Notes: a model not told the origin generated them from the letters alone. A stretch of 64,000 nt of DNA from Bacteroidales bacterium UBA4772 (GCA_002403305.1 DHHM01000016.1:86574-150573), one strand, 5' to 3'; shown: positions 34,030 through 43,793, counted from the stretch's first letter. A program made the numbers and translations.

Positions 34030-35700
34030 ATGAAAAGAGGCAACAGAAAGAGAATATTGCTGATACCGGTGATGGCACTGGCAGCTATGCTTGCGTTGGG
34101 GTTTCTGATGGGCGGACAGGAGAGCAAGGACTTCAAGCTCACCAGGAATCTTGATATATATATATCGCTTTTCAGGGAGCTGAACGCTTTCTATGTAGAT
34201 GAGATAGACCCTGAAAAGCTTGTCACAAGAAGCATCACAGCGATGCTTTCAACCCTCGATCCATATACTGTCTACTACCCAGAAGAGGAGCGCGAGGATC
34301 TCGATTTCCTCACCACCGGGAAATACGGCGGTTTTGGCTCCCTGATAAGAAAGTCAGGTGACTATATCGTTGTCACCAATGTCTACCGGGGGTTCCCTGC
34401 CGACAAGAACGGCATCAGGCCGGGTGACATGATGCTTAGTATTGACGGCACATCACTCAAGGGAGTATCCTCCGAGAAGGCTTCTGACATGCTCAAGGGC
34501 GAGCCGGGGACTGCGGCTGAGATAACCTTCAGACGCAACGGGGAAGAGTTTGCGAAAACCATAAAGAGAGAGAGGATATCTATCTCTGCAGTGCCCTATT
34601 ACGGGATGATCGATGATAACACCGGATATATCCGGTTCACCAATTTCACACAAAACTGTATCGCTGAGGTGAGGGATGCTGTCACCGACCTGAAGGATAA
34701 CCTTGGTGCCACTGATCTGATACTGGACCTCAGGGGCAATCCCGGTGGCCTTGTCAATGAGGCCGTGGAGATTGTGAATCTGTTTGTTAGGCCCGGACAG
34801 GAGGTGGTGAGCACCAGGGGAAGGGCAAAACAGTATGATGCCGTTTTCCGTACATCCAGAACCCCGGTGGCCCCCGATATGCCGGTGGTGGTCCTGATAA
34901 ACAGAGGCTCTGCATCCGCTTCGGAGATAGTGGCCGGGGCATTGCAGGACCTTGATCGCGGGATCATCGTCGGAGAGAGGTCCTACGGCAAGGGGCTGGT
35001 GCAGGTGGCCAGGCCCCTGAGCTACAAGGCACAGCTTAAGGTGACCACGGCAAAATACTATATCCCCAGCGGCAGATGCATACAGGCTGTCGATTTCTCC
35101 CACAGGAACGAAGACGGCAGCGTAGGACAGATACCGGATTCGCTGATAAAGACATTCACCACCAGGAATGGCAGGCCGGTGAAGGACGGCGGTGGCATCA
35201 TACCTGACCTGCAGGTGGAGTCAGACATGTTCAGCCGCTTCACCAGCGAACTCTATGTTCAGAACATGGTCTTTGACTTCGCCACGGAATACTACTGGTC
35301 GAAACCGCAGCCATCGTCACTCGACAGCCTGAAGGTGACCGACAGTGACCTGGAGCGTTTTGAACAGTTCCTCCGGGATCGCAATTTCTCATACAGCACA
35401 GGTTCGGAACTTATGCTTGAGGAGCTCGCCTCCGCGGCCAGAGAAGAGAATCTATATGACGCCAACAGCAGTGAGATTGAGAATCTGAAGGCCGGTCTGA
35501 GCCATTCGCTCGACAGGGATATGACTGCACAGAAGAGCGATATCATTGAGCTGCTGGAGTCGGAACTGGCAGGCAGGTATTTCTACGATGCCGGTTCGGT
35601 GAGATATTCGCTGAAACGCGACAGACAGGTGCAGGCAGCAATGGAAATAGCAGGAGACAGGATGCGCTACAACAACCTGCTGAAAGGTGCAGGAGAGTAA
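34030..35700 (+). CDS. S41-family C-terminal processing peptidase with PDZ domain
   Basis: 556 residues. One N-terminal membrane anchor or signal (about 9-28), a helical segment, PDZ domain (about 95-180; GIRPGDMMLSIDG), then the S41 core. Catalytic Ser296 in NRGSASASE and Lys321 in SYGKG, 25 residues apart as in Prc/CtpA. A helical C-terminal region of about 180 residues follows. Such proteases trim or degrade periplasmic proteins. Its place after hemD-rnpA is the standard order in the phylum. Confidence 0.95.
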   Translation: MKRGNRKRILLIPVMALAAMLALGFLMGGQESKDFKLTRNLDIYISLFRELNAFYVDEIDPEKLVTRSITAMLSTLDPYTVYYPEEEREDLDFLTTGKYGGFGSLIRKSGDYIVVTNVYRGFPADKNGIRPGDMMLSIDGTSLKGVSSEKASDMLKGEPGTAAEITFRRNGEEFAKTIKRERISISAVPYYGMIDDNTGYIRFTNFTQNCIAEVRDAVTDLKDNLGATDLILDLRGNPGGLVNEAVEIVNLFVRPGQEVVSTRGRAKQYDAVFRTSRTPVAPDMPVVVLINRGSASASEIVAGALQDLDRGIIVGERSYGKGLVQVARPLSYKAQLKVTTAKYYIPSGRCIQAVDFSHRNEDGSVGQIPDSLIKTFTTRNGRPVKDGGGIIPDLQVESDMFSRFTSELYVQNMVFDFATEYYWSKPQPSSLDSLKVTDSDLERFEQFLRDRNFSYSTGSELMLEELASAAREENLYDANSSEIENLKAGLSHSLDRDMTAQKSDIIELLESELAGRYFYDAGSVRYSLKRDRQVQAAMEIAGDRMRYNNLLKGAGE

Positions 35701-35718
35701 GATACGGTTACGGTACTG

Positions 35719-36120
35719 TCAGAATATCTCTTTCTTCCATACAGGCAGCCGCTCCTTGACCATCTCCAGTGTGTGACGGCAAGCACGCGTAGCATGGTCT
35801 CGGTGGCCCGATGTCACCATGATGAAGAGCGATGCCTCGCCGGCTTTGACCATTCCCGTGGAGTGAACCAGCAAAACTTTCCTCACGTCGCTGAAAGCTG
35901 CCTTCACCGTCTTCACGATCCCGTCAGCCTCTTTCTCAGCCATCTCGCTGTAGGCAGAATAGTCAAGCGCCTTGATCCTGTTACCGTTGACCTCATCGTC
36001 ACGTACCTTGCCGATGAATATTGAGACTGCCCCGGCACCGTTGTCATCATTGCCCAGTGTCATCAGCTCCGAAATAAGAAGAGGTGTAATTGGCCCCCCG
36101 ACCAGATACCTGTTTTTCAT
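35719..36120 (-). CDS. moaE: Molybdopterin synthase catalytic subunit MoaE
   Basis: 133 residues. Family core: GAVSIFIGKVRDD, LDYSAYSEMAEKEAD, VHSTGMVKAGEASLFI and the C-terminal RLPVWKKEIF with the catalytic Lys pair. The protein stops right after WKKEIF, a little shorter than the usual 140-150 residues, but all recognised residues are present. With MoaD it inserts sulfur into precursor Z in molybdenum cofactor synthesis. It follows moaD behind a degenerate palindromic repeat. Confidence 0.93.
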   Translation of the reverse strand: MKNRYLVGGPITPLLISELMTLGNDDNGAGAVSIFIGKVRDDEVNGNRIKALDYSAYSEMAEKEADGIVKTVKAAFSDVRKVLLVHSTGMVKAGEASLFIMVTSGHRDHATRACRHTLEMVKERLPVWKKEIF

Positions 36121-36140
36121 CTGTTAACTGTTAATTATTT

Positions 36141-36191
36141 AAGGGTCAGATGGAACCGCATGATTATTTCTCTCATGCCTGTTTCATTTGG
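36141..36191. repeat. Dispersed palindromic repeat, copy F (shortened)
   Basis: GGTCAGATGGAACCGCATGA and TCTCATGCCTGTTTCATTTGG keep both arms, but the centre is about 20 bp shorter than in other copies. It lies between moaD and moaE on the presumed transcript. Confidence 0.65.
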
Positions 36192-36205
36192 CAGAATTAA
36201 ATAGG

Positions 36206-36442
36206 TTAACCCCCTTCAAAAGGAGGAAGTATTGCAATTATATCATTTTCTTTCAGCAGTGATTCCTCTTTAAGCAGATTTCTGTTGAGGGCGAGCCTGA
36301 AGGTGACCCTGCTCATTGCCGGGTATCTTTCAAGTATCTGCTCGCACAGGGATGCCGTATCTTCTGCCGTAAAATCCTCGGAAGCCTTGCCGGCAACCTG
36401 CTGTGCAGCACCAAAATAGAGAACCTTAACCTGTGTTGCCAT
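36206..36442 (-). CDS. moaD: MoaD/ThiS-family molybdopterin synthase sulfur carrier
   Basis: 78 residues from ATG at 36442 (MATQVKVLYFGAAQQVAGKA); the frame also contains a TTG two codons upstream. The beta-grasp fold ends in the obligatory Gly-Gly (AILPPFEGG), which is thiocarboxylated for sulfur transfer. The start is 2 bp after the polA stop, so it is translated with polA. Partner: moaE downstream. Confidence 0.93.
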   Translation of the reverse strand: MATQVKVLYFGAAQQVAGKASEDFTAEDTASLCEQILERYPAMSRVTFRLALNRNLLKEESLLKENDIIAILPPFEGG

Positions 36443-36444
36443 GG

Positions 36445-39351
36445 TCAATGTGCCTCCAGCCAGTTGTTACCCGTACCTGTGTCAACCTCCAGCGGTATGG
36501 CCAGGTCTGCGGCACCCTTCATCTCTTCGATGACCAGCCTCCTTAGTTTTTCCACCTTGCCGGCATCAACCTCAAAGATAAGTTCGTCATGCACCTGGAG
36601 TATCATCTTTGCCCCGGGCATCTCTCTCTCAAGCCTTCCGGCGATCCTGACCATGGCTATCTTGATGATGTCCGCAGCGCTGCCCTGTATGGGCGCATTG
36701 ATGGCATTGCGTTCGGCATTGCCCCTTACCACCTGGTTTCTCGAGTGAATATCGGGCAGCCAGCGGCGTCGGCCGAACATTGTCGTCACATAGCCCGACT
36801 CCCGTGCACGGCTGATGCTCTCATCCATGTAAACCTTCACCCCGGGGTATGAGTTGAAATAACCGTCAATCAGCTCTTTGGCCTCCTTGCGCCCTATGGT
36901 CAGCCTTTCGGAGAGCCCGAAGGCGGAGATGCCATAGATAATCCCGAAGTTGGCTGTCTTGGCTTTTGCCCGCATCTCGCGCGTCACCTCATCAAGGGCG
37001 ACTTTGAAGATCTTGGCAGCCGTAGCCGAATGAATATCCTGTCCTGAAAGAAAGTCGGATATCATCGACTCGTCGCCGCTCAGGTGAGCCATAAGCCTCA
37101 GCTCTATCTGTGAATAGTCGGCGCTGAGAAAGATCTTACCCTCTGCAGGAATGAAGGCTTTTCTGATCTCGCGCCCCTCGGCGTCACGCACCGGTATGTT
37201 CTGCAGATTAGGATTCGTTGAACTCAGTCTGCCGGTTGATGCAACGGCCTGGTTATATGTAGTGTGTATCCTGCCGGTAACAGGACTGACCAGTCCGGGC
37301 AGTGCCTCGACATAGGTAGAGAGCAGTTTCTTCACACCCCGATACTCAAGGACCTTGCCTATTACAGGGTGCCTGGGTGACAGCCTTTGCAACACCTCCT
37401 CATCGGTGCGGTACTGCTTTGTTTTTGTAAGCCGGACATTGTCATCAAGCTTCAGCCTCACGAAGAGTATCTCTCCCAGCTGTTTGGGAGAGGAGATGTT
37501 AAATTCCTGCCCGGCCAGGGTATAGATCTCCTTTTCAAGTTTTATCAATGTCTCACGCAGTGTGACGGCAAAACTGTTAAGAGCATCACTGTCGAGCATG
37601 ACGCCTGTCCTCTCCATATCGGCAAGAACAGCTATCAGGGGCATTTCGATGTCGGCAGCCAGTTTTTCAAGGCCCTCTTTTTTGAGTATCGGAGCAAACT
37701 TCTCCTTCAACTGCCAGGTAACATCGGCATCCTCCACTGAATATTCCCTGAGCTGCTCCCTGCCAACATCCCTCATGTTCTTCTGTTTGGGACCTCGTTC
37801 GCCAATGAGCTCTTCTATATGAACAGGTTCATAGTTAAGGTAGCTGGCCGAGAGCAGGTCCATGTTATGACGCATGTCGGGCTCAAGGAGGTAATGTGCT
37901 ATCATTGTGTCAAACAGGGGACCCCTGACCCTGATACCGTATCCTGACAGCACCTGGATATCAAATTTCAGGTTTTGTCCTGTTTTGACGATTTTTTCAT
38001 CTTCAAACACTCTCCGGAAAGGCTCCAGCCTCTGCAGTGCCTCCTCTCTGTCAGGCGGAAGCCACAGCATGGTTCCTGAGCCCTTCTGCCAGCTGAAGGC
38101 GACAGCTACGAGCGAGGTATTGAGAGGGTCGAGGGAGGTGGTCTCGGTGTCAAAGCAGAACTCTTTAAGTGCTGCAAGCCGTGCTGCCAGCTCCTCTGTC
38201 TCCTCCATGTTTCCTGCAACACTATATTCGTGAGGGGTATTGCTGATGTTTGAGGCGGATGAACGCGTTGCGGCGGCAGGGTTGCCGAAAAGTGTTCCCT
38301 GGCTGCCGGCGCTGGCTTCAGAGGCAGCATCGCCGAAGAGAGTCCCCGCGCTTCCGGACCCTGGTTCAGAGGCTGCTGCGCCAAAGATGGTTCCCGTACC
38401 GCCTGGTGATTCAGAGGTTGATGCCTCTGTTCCGGCAACATCATGCCGGGGTTTTCCTGAGGTGCTACCGGCTGATACCGGGAGTCGTGAGGCCATAGTC
38501 CTGAACTCCAGCTCCTCATAGAGCGTTCGCAGTGCCTCCGGATCTGCCCCGCTGCGGTGGAACTCCTCGTGACGGAATTCCAGCGGCACATTCTGTTCGA
38601 TTGTCGCCAGCCGCTTTGAGAGGAGGATCTGTTCCCTGTTCTGCTCCAGGATGTCCTTCTGCCGGCCTGAGAGCTCCGATGTCTTGCCCAGAAGGCTCTC
38701 AATGTCTCCGTGCTCGCTGATGAGCCTGCAGGCTGTCTTAGGGCCTATTCCCGGGGCGCCGGGGATATTGTCAGAGCTGTCGCCCATAAGGCCGAGGAGA
38801 TCGGTAATATTTGACGGGGCGACGCCGTACTCCCTCATGATTTCATCTTCTCCCCATATCTCGGCTTCGCCGCCACCGCGTCCGGGACGGTACATCTTCA
38901 CTCTGTTGGTGACAAGCTGTGCAAAGTCCTTGTCAGGTGTCATCATGTATGCCATGAAACCATCTTCCGATGCCTTTCGTGCCAGCGTGCCTATGACATC
39001 GTCGGCCTCGAAGCCCGGCACCTCCACGATGGGAATGCGGTATGCCTCGAGCAGCCGCTTGATATAGGGCACTGCTATTTTGATATCCTCGGGGGTAGCG
39101 TCACGGTTGGCCTTGTATGCCGGGTATATCTCATTTCTGAAGGTAGGTCCGGGGGGGTCAAATACAACGGCTATATGCGTGGGATTCTGTTTCTTAAGCA
39201 GATCTTCCAGGGTGAGAAGAAATCCAAACACCGCAGAGGTGTTCATCCCTCTGGATGTCACGCGAGGATTCCTGATGAATGCATAGTATGACCTGAATAT
39301 CAACGCATAAGCATCAAGTAAAAAAAGCCTTTTGTCCTTTTCTTCTGCCAT
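36445..39351 (-). CDS. polA: DNA polymerase I
   Basis: 968 residues from ATG at 39351 (MAEEKDKRLFLLDAYALIFR). The 5'-3' exonuclease (about 1-285) has GFEADDVIGTLA and MGDSSDNIPG. The 3'-5' exonuclease (about 385-570) looks active: FDTETTSLDP, NLKFD and the YSVEDAD motif. Polymerase motifs A (LSADYSQIELRLMAHLSGD), B (KTANFGIIYGISAFG) and C (QVHDELIFEV) are intact. Between the two nuclease domains (about 290-380) is a Gly/Ser/Ala-rich linker with three copies of a GT(L/I)FG-x-AASE-like decapeptide. The start overlaps the queD stop by one base. Confidence 0.97.
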   Translation of the reverse strand: MAEEKDKRLFLLDAYALIFRSYYAFIRNPRVTSRGMNTSAVFGFLLTLEDLLKKQNPTHIAVVFDPPGPTFRNEIYPAYKANRDATPEDIKIAVPYIKRLLEAYRIPIVEVPGFEADDVIGTLARKASEDGFMAYMMTPDKDFAQLVTNRVKMYRPGRGGGEAEIWGEDEIMREYGVAPSNITDLLGLMGDSSDNIPGAPGIGPKTACRLISEHGDIESLLGKTSELSGRQKDILEQNREQILLSKRLATIEQNVPLEFRHEEFHRSGADPEALRTLYEELEFRTMASRLPVSAGSTSGKPRHDVAGTEASTSESPGGTGTIFGAAASEPGSGSAGTLFGDAASEASAGSQGTLFGNPAAATRSSASNISNTPHEYSVAGNMEETEELAARLAALKEFCFDTETTSLDPLNTSLVAVAFSWQKGSGTMLWLPPDREEALQRLEPFRRVFEDEKIVKTGQNLKFDIQVLSGYGIRVRGPLFDTMIAHYLLEPDMRHNMDLLSASYLNYEPVHIEELIGERGPKQKNMRDVGREQLREYSVEDADVTWQLKEKFAPILKKEGLEKLAADIEMPLIAVLADMERTGVMLDSDALNSFAVTLRETLIKLEKEIYTLAGQEFNISSPKQLGEILFVRLKLDDNVRLTKTKQYRTDEEVLQRLSPRHPVIGKVLEYRGVKKLLSTYVEALPGLVSPVTGRIHTTYNQAVASTGRLSSTNPNLQNIPVRDAEGREIRKAFIPAEGKIFLSADYSQIELRLMAHLSGDESMISDFLSGQDIHSATAAKIFKVALDEVTREMRAKAKTANFGIIYGISAFGLSERLTIGRKEAKELIDGYFNSYPGVKVYMDESISRARESGYVTTMFGRRRWLPDIHSRNQVVRGNAERNAINAPIQGSAADIIKIAMVRIAGRLEREMPGAKMILQVHDELIFEVDAGKVEKLRRLVIEEMKGAADLAIPLEVDTGTGNNWLEAH

Positions 39352-39800
39352 CACCGGTTGTCTGATGCGTACCACTCGGCAAACGAGTTGGCCGTCTCAT
39401 AAAGTTTCACGCTGTGAAGAGAGACACCTTCTGGTATCTTGTCGCTGATGATTGATGCAATATCCGAAACGATGTTTTCGCATGTCGGCTGGTATGGCGA
39501 GACAATGACATTGCTGAAGTGTTTCCTGTAGCTTTCTACAAGATCTGCAGGCGCCAGTCCGGATACCATCAGAGCATGGTCAAACCTGTTGACGACATGC
39601 TCCAGCACTATCCGCTTCAGATCTCTGAAGTCGATCACCATGCCGTTGCGCGGATGATCCGTATCATCAAGCGGCAGACCCGATAAGGTCACATAAAGAA
39701 GATATGAATGACCGTGCACGTTACGGCAGGGACCGTCATAATTCCACAGCACGTGCGCCATCTCAAACCTGAATTCCCTGGTTACCCTGATAACAGACAT
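39351..39800 (-). CDS. queD: 6-carboxy-5,6,7,8-tetrahydropterin synthase (QueD/PTPS family)
   Basis: 149 residues from ATG at 39800 (MSVIRVTREFRFEMAHVLWN); a GTG at 39821 would lengthen it by seven codons. Zinc ligands in FEMAHVL and NVHGHSY, Cys in GPCRNVHGH, catalytic His in RFDHALM, substrate Glu in PTCENI and ETANSF. QueD makes the preQ0 precursor of queuosine from GTP-derived dihydroneopterin triphosphate. It heads the queD-polA-moaD-moaE transcript. No other queuosine gene is in the window. Confidence 0.9.
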   Translation of the reverse strand: MSVIRVTREFRFEMAHVLWNYDGPCRNVHGHSYLLYVTLSGLPLDDTDHPRNGMVIDFRDLKRIVLEHVVNRFDHALMVSGLAPADLVESYRKHFSNVIVSPYQPTCENIVSDIASIISDKIPEGVSLHSVKLYETANSFAEWYASDNR

Positions 39801-39911
39801 AGTACAATTATTGATGCTCACAAAAGTAACCTATTTATCACGATTTTTGTTTATCATGTTATTTCTCACTGATATTTACAACCTTAAATGTCGTACATAA
39901 TTATTTAAGCG

Positions 39912-39919
39912 TACCTTTG
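39912..39919 (+). promoter_or_regulatory. Bacteroidota -7 box upstream of the acyl-CoA synthetase
   Basis: TACCTTTG, a perfect TAnnTTTG, lies 20 bp before the ATG at 39940. No clear -33 TTTG. Confidence 0.5.
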
Positions 39920-39939
39920 TTCCCTCAAAGTAATAAATT

Positions 39940-41580
39940 ATGGATAACAAGATGATGTTGACAATCCCGTTCCTTGCCGGAGAGAGCTTCAGAAAGCACG
40001 GCAGCAACAAGGCAATGGGATTTGTGGGAGAGGATGTTATTACATACCATCAGCTCAGTAACCGTACCCGGGCGATAACCCGCCTGCTTGAAGAATACAG
40101 GGTGCAAAAGGGAGACAGGGTGGCTCTCCTGAGCGGCAGCATGCCCAACTGGGGTGCGACCTACCTGGCAATAACCTCAATGGGTGCTGTGGCAGTACCT
40201 ATACTTCCCGACTTCACTGCCGGGGAGGTTTCAAATGTGATGGTACACTCAGGGGCCAAAGTACTTTTTGTATCCAATGCCCTGAGGCCAAAAATTGAGG
40301 GATTCAAATCAGAAACGCTTGAGACGGTCATATCCAATGACGATTTCTCGGTAATATCGGGAAGCAACGGCGCCAGTTTTGATCCGGAAGGAAGGCCTGA
40401 AAGGGAATACCCGGTTGAGGAAGAGGATCTGGCGGTGATAATTTACACCTCCGGGACCACAGGCAAGTCGAAGGGAGTAATGCTGACTCATAAAAACATC
40501 TGTTTTACCGCACAGCAGGTGCTCACCATCCAGCAGGTGGTGGAGAGTGATGTGTTTCTGTCAATCCTTCCGCTATCTCACACCTACGAGCAGACACTCG
40601 GTCTGATACTTCCGCTTTTCAACGGAGCCGCGATATATTATCTGCGCAAGGCACCGACACCGTCAGTACTGCTGCCTGCACTTGAGATGGTGAGGCCTAC
40701 GACGATGCTCACAGTGCCACTGATAATGGAAAAGATATATTTCAGCAAGATTCTTCCGACATTCGAGAAGAACAGGCTGGTATCCTTTCTCTATCACAAA
40801 ACCCCCGTGCGCAGGCTTCTTAACAAGATTGCGGGGAAAAAGATATATGCGACATTCGGCGGCAGGCTGCGCTTCTTCGGCGTGGGTGGTGCCAAGCTCA
40901 CTCCTACAGTTGAAAAATTCCTTCTCGATGCGGGCTTCCCGTATGCCATCGGTTACGGACTTACTGAGACCGCACCGCTGCTGGCAGGCACAAAGGTCGG
41001 TTCCTGCAGGCTGGGTTCCACAGGACCGGCAATGGAAGGCGTGACACTTAAGATTCACAACCCCGACCCGGTTACCGGCGAGGGTGAAGTATGGGTAAGG
41101 GGCGACAATGTCATGAAAGGATATTATCGTGAGCCGCAGATGACGGCTGAAGTAATCACACCCGACGGATGGTTCCGTACCGGCGACCTTGGGCATCTCG
41201 ACAAAGATAACTATCTTAGTATCAGAGGACGGCTTAAGAATATGATCGTTGGTTCAAGCGGTGAGAATATCTATCCTGAAGAGATTGAATCAGTCATAAA
41301 CGACTTTGGGCACGTGATTGAGTCTCTGGTGGTGCAGCAGAAGGGCAAGCTAGTTGCAATGGTCCATGTAAACATTGAGGAACTGCAGGCAAAATACCAG
41401 CAGATGAAGAAGGAGATCACGGATCATGCGGAACATCTGGTGGAAGAATATCTTGAGGAGCTGCGCAGGTACGTCAATTCGAAGGTAAACAAATACAGCC
41501 AGTTGCAGCTTGTAGTTTACCAGCCTGAACCATTTCAGAAGACAGCAACGCTCAAGATAAAGAGATTTCTCTATTACTGA
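39940..41580 (+). CDS. AMP-dependent long-chain acyl-CoA synthetase
   Basis: 546 residues. ATP/AMP motif IIYTSGTTGKSKGVMLTH (about 168-185), the YGLTETAPLL motif (about 337-346) and the GWFRTGDLGHLDKDNYLSI motif (about 408-426) are all present; the catalytic C-terminal Lys lies in the TATLKIKRFLY end. It activates fatty acids to acyl-CoA on the inner face of the membrane. A single gene with its own -7 box; followed by lspA on the same strand after 93 bp. Confidence 0.93.
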   Translation: MDNKMMLTIPFLAGESFRKHGSNKAMGFVGEDVITYHQLSNRTRAITRLLEEYRVQKGDRVALLSGSMPNWGATYLAITSMGAVAVPILPDFTAGEVSNVMVHSGAKVLFVSNALRPKIEGFKSETLETVISNDDFSVISGSNGASFDPEGRPEREYPVEEEDLAVIIYTSGTTGKSKGVMLTHKNICFTAQQVLTIQQVVESDVFLSILPLSHTYEQTLGLILPLFNGAAIYYLRKAPTPSVLLPALEMVRPTTMLTVPLIMEKIYFSKILPTFEKNRLVSFLYHKTPVRRLLNKIAGKKIYATFGGRLRFFGVGGAKLTPTVEKFLLDAGFPYAIGYGLTETAPLLAGTKVGSCRLGSTGPAMEGVTLKIHNPDPVTGEGEVWVRGDNVMKGYYREPQMTAEVITPDGWFRTGDLGHLDKDNYLSIRGRLKNMIVGSSGENIYPEEIESVINDFGHVIESLVVQQKGKLVAMVHVNIEELQAKYQQMKKEITDHAEHLVEEYLEELRRYVNSKVNKYSQLQLVVYQPEPFQKTATLKIKRFLYY

Positions 41581-41673
41581 CCCGGAGCCGGATGCCGGAT
41601 GATGCAGACGTCATGTAACTGATGATAACGCCGTTCGGGTTTTTTTGCTAATTTGCGCCAAATTTTAACACCT

Positions 41674-42282
41674 ATGTCGGTTGCGAAAAAGTCACTGCTG
41701 CTGATCTTCTCCATACTGCTTGTCGATCAGATCCTCAAGATCATCATTAAAACCAATATGGTCATTGGCGAGGAGATACATGTGGCAGGCAACTGGTTCC
41801 TGATACACTTCCTTGAGAACAACGGCATGGCTTTCGGTATGGAGTGGGGCGGCAAGGCCGGCAAGATAGCCCTTTCTGCATTCCGGATGCTGGCCATAGC
41901 AGGGATCTCGTGGTATCTGGCCGGCATTATACGAAAGAAAGCCCATATAGGACTTGTACTGTCAGTCAGTGCAATAATCGCCGGCGCAGCAGGAAATCTC
42001 ATTGACAGTGCCTTTTACGGCCTGATCTTCAGTGAGAGCTGGCACACCCCGGCAGTCCTGTTCCCGGAGGGAGGAGGATATTCCTCATTTCTGACGGGAA
42101 GGGTGGTGGATATGTTCTATTTTCCGATTATAGACACGCAATGGCCCGAATGGTCGCCGATCAGACCCGGACAGTCATTTGTCTTTTTCAGACCCGTTTT
42201 CAATATTGCAGACGCATCAATCACCACCGGAGTGATCGCAATACTTCTGTTCCAGAGAAAGTTTCTTGAAGAGAAAAGGTGA
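41674..42282 (+). CDS. lspA: Lipoprotein signal peptidase II
   Basis: 202 residues from ATG at 41674 (MSVAKKSLLLIFSILLVDQI); an in-frame TTG at 41653 is less likely. Four membrane segments. Catalytic Asp residues lie in GRVVDMFYFP and FNIADASI, and HFLENNGMAFG is the conserved substrate loop. A periplasmic insertion of about 30 residues (GLIFSESWHTPAVLFPEGGG) is typical of the Bacteroidota form. The enzyme cleaves lipoprotein signal peptides, several of which occur in this window. Confidence 0.95.
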   Translation: MSVAKKSLLLIFSILLVDQILKIIIKTNMVIGEEIHVAGNWFLIHFLENNGMAFGMEWGGKAGKIALSAFRMLAIAGISWYLAGIIRKKAHIGLVLSVSAIIAGAAGNLIDSAFYGLIFSESWHTPAVLFPEGGGYSSFLTGRVVDMFYFPIIDTQWPEWSPIRPGQSFVFFRPVFNIADASITTGVIAILLFQRKFLEEKR

Positions 42283-42352
42283 TAATTGCATATATGTCCG
42301 GTTCTTTTCAACGCCATGCTGTGAAAAACTATCCGGGTAAAACATTTTCTCT

Positions 42353-42360
42353 TATTTTTG
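42353..42360 (+). promoter_or_regulatory. Bacteroidota -7 box upstream of the polyprenyl synthase
   Basis: TATTTTTG matches TAnnTTTG and lies 21 bp before the ATG at 42382. Confidence 0.4.
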
Positions 42361-42381
42361 AGCTTATTACAGGCCGGAAAG

Positions 42382-43356
42382 ATGTCAACCATTGCAGATA
42401 TTAAGAGCCCCGTTGCCGCAGAGATGCGCGATTTTGAGTCCTACTTCGCAAAGACGCTCCGTAGTGATATCCCATTTTTCCGGGTCATCCTTAATAATAT
42501 CATACGCCGGAAGGGCAAGCAGCTAAGGCCTCTTCTGGTGTTTCTCTCCGCCAGGCTCCACGGCACCATCACCGAGACAACATACATAGCCGCCACCTTC
42601 ATCGAGCTGCTTCATACGGCCACCCTGGTGCATGATGACGTTGTTGATGATGCCTCGGAACGACGAGGACTGCCGACTGTCAATGTGCTTTACAACTCAA
42701 AGATCGCCGTGCTGGTTGGTGATTACCTGCTTGCACAGGGAATGCTTATCAGTGTTTCGAAGAAGCGTTTTGACATGCTTGGCATTGTCTCCGACGCCGT
42801 GAGGGAAATAGTAAAGGGAGAGCTGATACAGCTGCAGAAGACCCGCAGGCTGGATATAAGGGAAGAGGATTACTTCCGCATCATAAGGATGAAGACTGCG
42901 GCGCTGATTGCAGCTTGCACCGCCTGCGGCACCAGCTCTGTCACCGATGACCCGGAGACCATCGAAAAGATGAAATCGTTCGGCGTAAATGTGGGTGTGG
43001 CATTCCAGATAAAGGATGACCTCCTTGACTATACAAGCAACGGACTGACGGGGAAGCGTGAAGGAAACGACATTAAGGAAAAGAAGATCACTCTGCCGCT
43101 GATTCATGCGCTGCGCGAGGCCGGACCGGCAGAGAGAAGGAAGATAAAGCGCATCATAAGGAAAAAGAAGAAATCGCGTGGTGAGATCAGGGAGGTGATC
43201 GCTTTTGTAAAAAATAATCACGGCCTTGAATATGCCGAGACAAAAATGCAGGAGTATGCCGACAGGGCTATTCATATCCTTGAGGAATACCCCGAATCAG
43301 AAACCAGATCTGCAATGATGGAATTTGTAATATTTTCAACACTGAGAAAAAAATGA
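42382..43356 (+). CDS. Polyprenyl diphosphate synthase (long-chain trans type)
   Basis: 324 residues from ATG at 42382 (MSTIADIKSPVAAEMRDFES). The first Asp-rich motif is VHDDVVDDASERR and the second FQIKDDLLDY. GKQLRPLLVFLSARL is the family's isopentenyl-PP binding stretch. The two residues before the first Asp-rich motif are small, compatible with a long product such as octaprenyl diphosphate for menaquinone side chains; chain length is inferred. The stop overlaps the next ATG by 4 bp. Confidence 0.93.
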   Translation: MSTIADIKSPVAAEMRDFESYFAKTLRSDIPFFRVILNNIIRRKGKQLRPLLVFLSARLHGTITETTYIAATFIELLHTATLVHDDVVDDASERRGLPTVNVLYNSKIAVLVGDYLLAQGMLISVSKKRFDMLGIVSDAVREIVKGELIQLQKTRRLDIREEDYFRIIRMKTAALIAACTACGTSSVTDDPETIEKMKSFGVNVGVAFQIKDDLLDYTSNGLTGKREGNDIKEKKITLPLIHALREAGPAERRKIKRIIRKKKKSRGEIREVIAFVKNNHGLEYAETKMQEYADRAIHILEEYPESETRSAMMEFVIFSTLRKK

Positions 43357-43793
43357 AAGATGTCGCCCGCTTCCTGTCACTGGAAAAGTATGCCATTGCA
43401 GGAGTGTCACGTGATCCGAAGAAATTCGGGCAGGTCATGTTCAAGGATCTGCGCAAAAAGGGAATGGATGTTGTCCCCATTAATCCCAACGCAGAATCGA
43501 TCGACGGCGTGAGATGCTTTGGTTCCGTAAAGGAACTTCCATCAGACATCAGGGGGGTGATCTTTATGACACCAAAGGAAGAGACTGCCGCCGTTGCCAG
43601 GGAGGCCGCTGAACACGGGATAAAGGATCTGTGGATCCAGCAGGGGGCAGAAACCAAATCGCTGGTTGAGGAATTTTCAAAGGAGGATCTGAACTTTATC
43701 CACAACCAGTGCATCCTGATGTTCTGGAAACCGAACGGAGTGCATTCCGTACACCGTTTTCTGAAGAAAATCTTCGGGGCACTTCCCGCGTAA
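43353..43793 (+). CDS. CoA-binding domain protein
   Basis: 146 residues forming one Rossmann fold: YAIAGVSRDPKKFGQVMFKD at the N-terminus and VVPINPNAESIDGVRCFGSV in the middle, as in the YccU-like CoA-binding family. It ends with HSVHRFLKKIFGALPA. Ligand and process are not established. Translationally coupled to the polyprenyl synthase gene (ATGA overlap). Confidence 0.88.
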   Translation: MKDVARFLSLEKYAIAGVSRDPKKFGQVMFKDLRKKGMDVVPINPNAESIDGVRCFGSVKELPSDIRGVIFMTPKEETAAVAREAAEHGIKDLWIQQGAETKSLVEEFSKEDLNFIHNQCILMFWKPNGVHSVHRFLKKIFGALPA

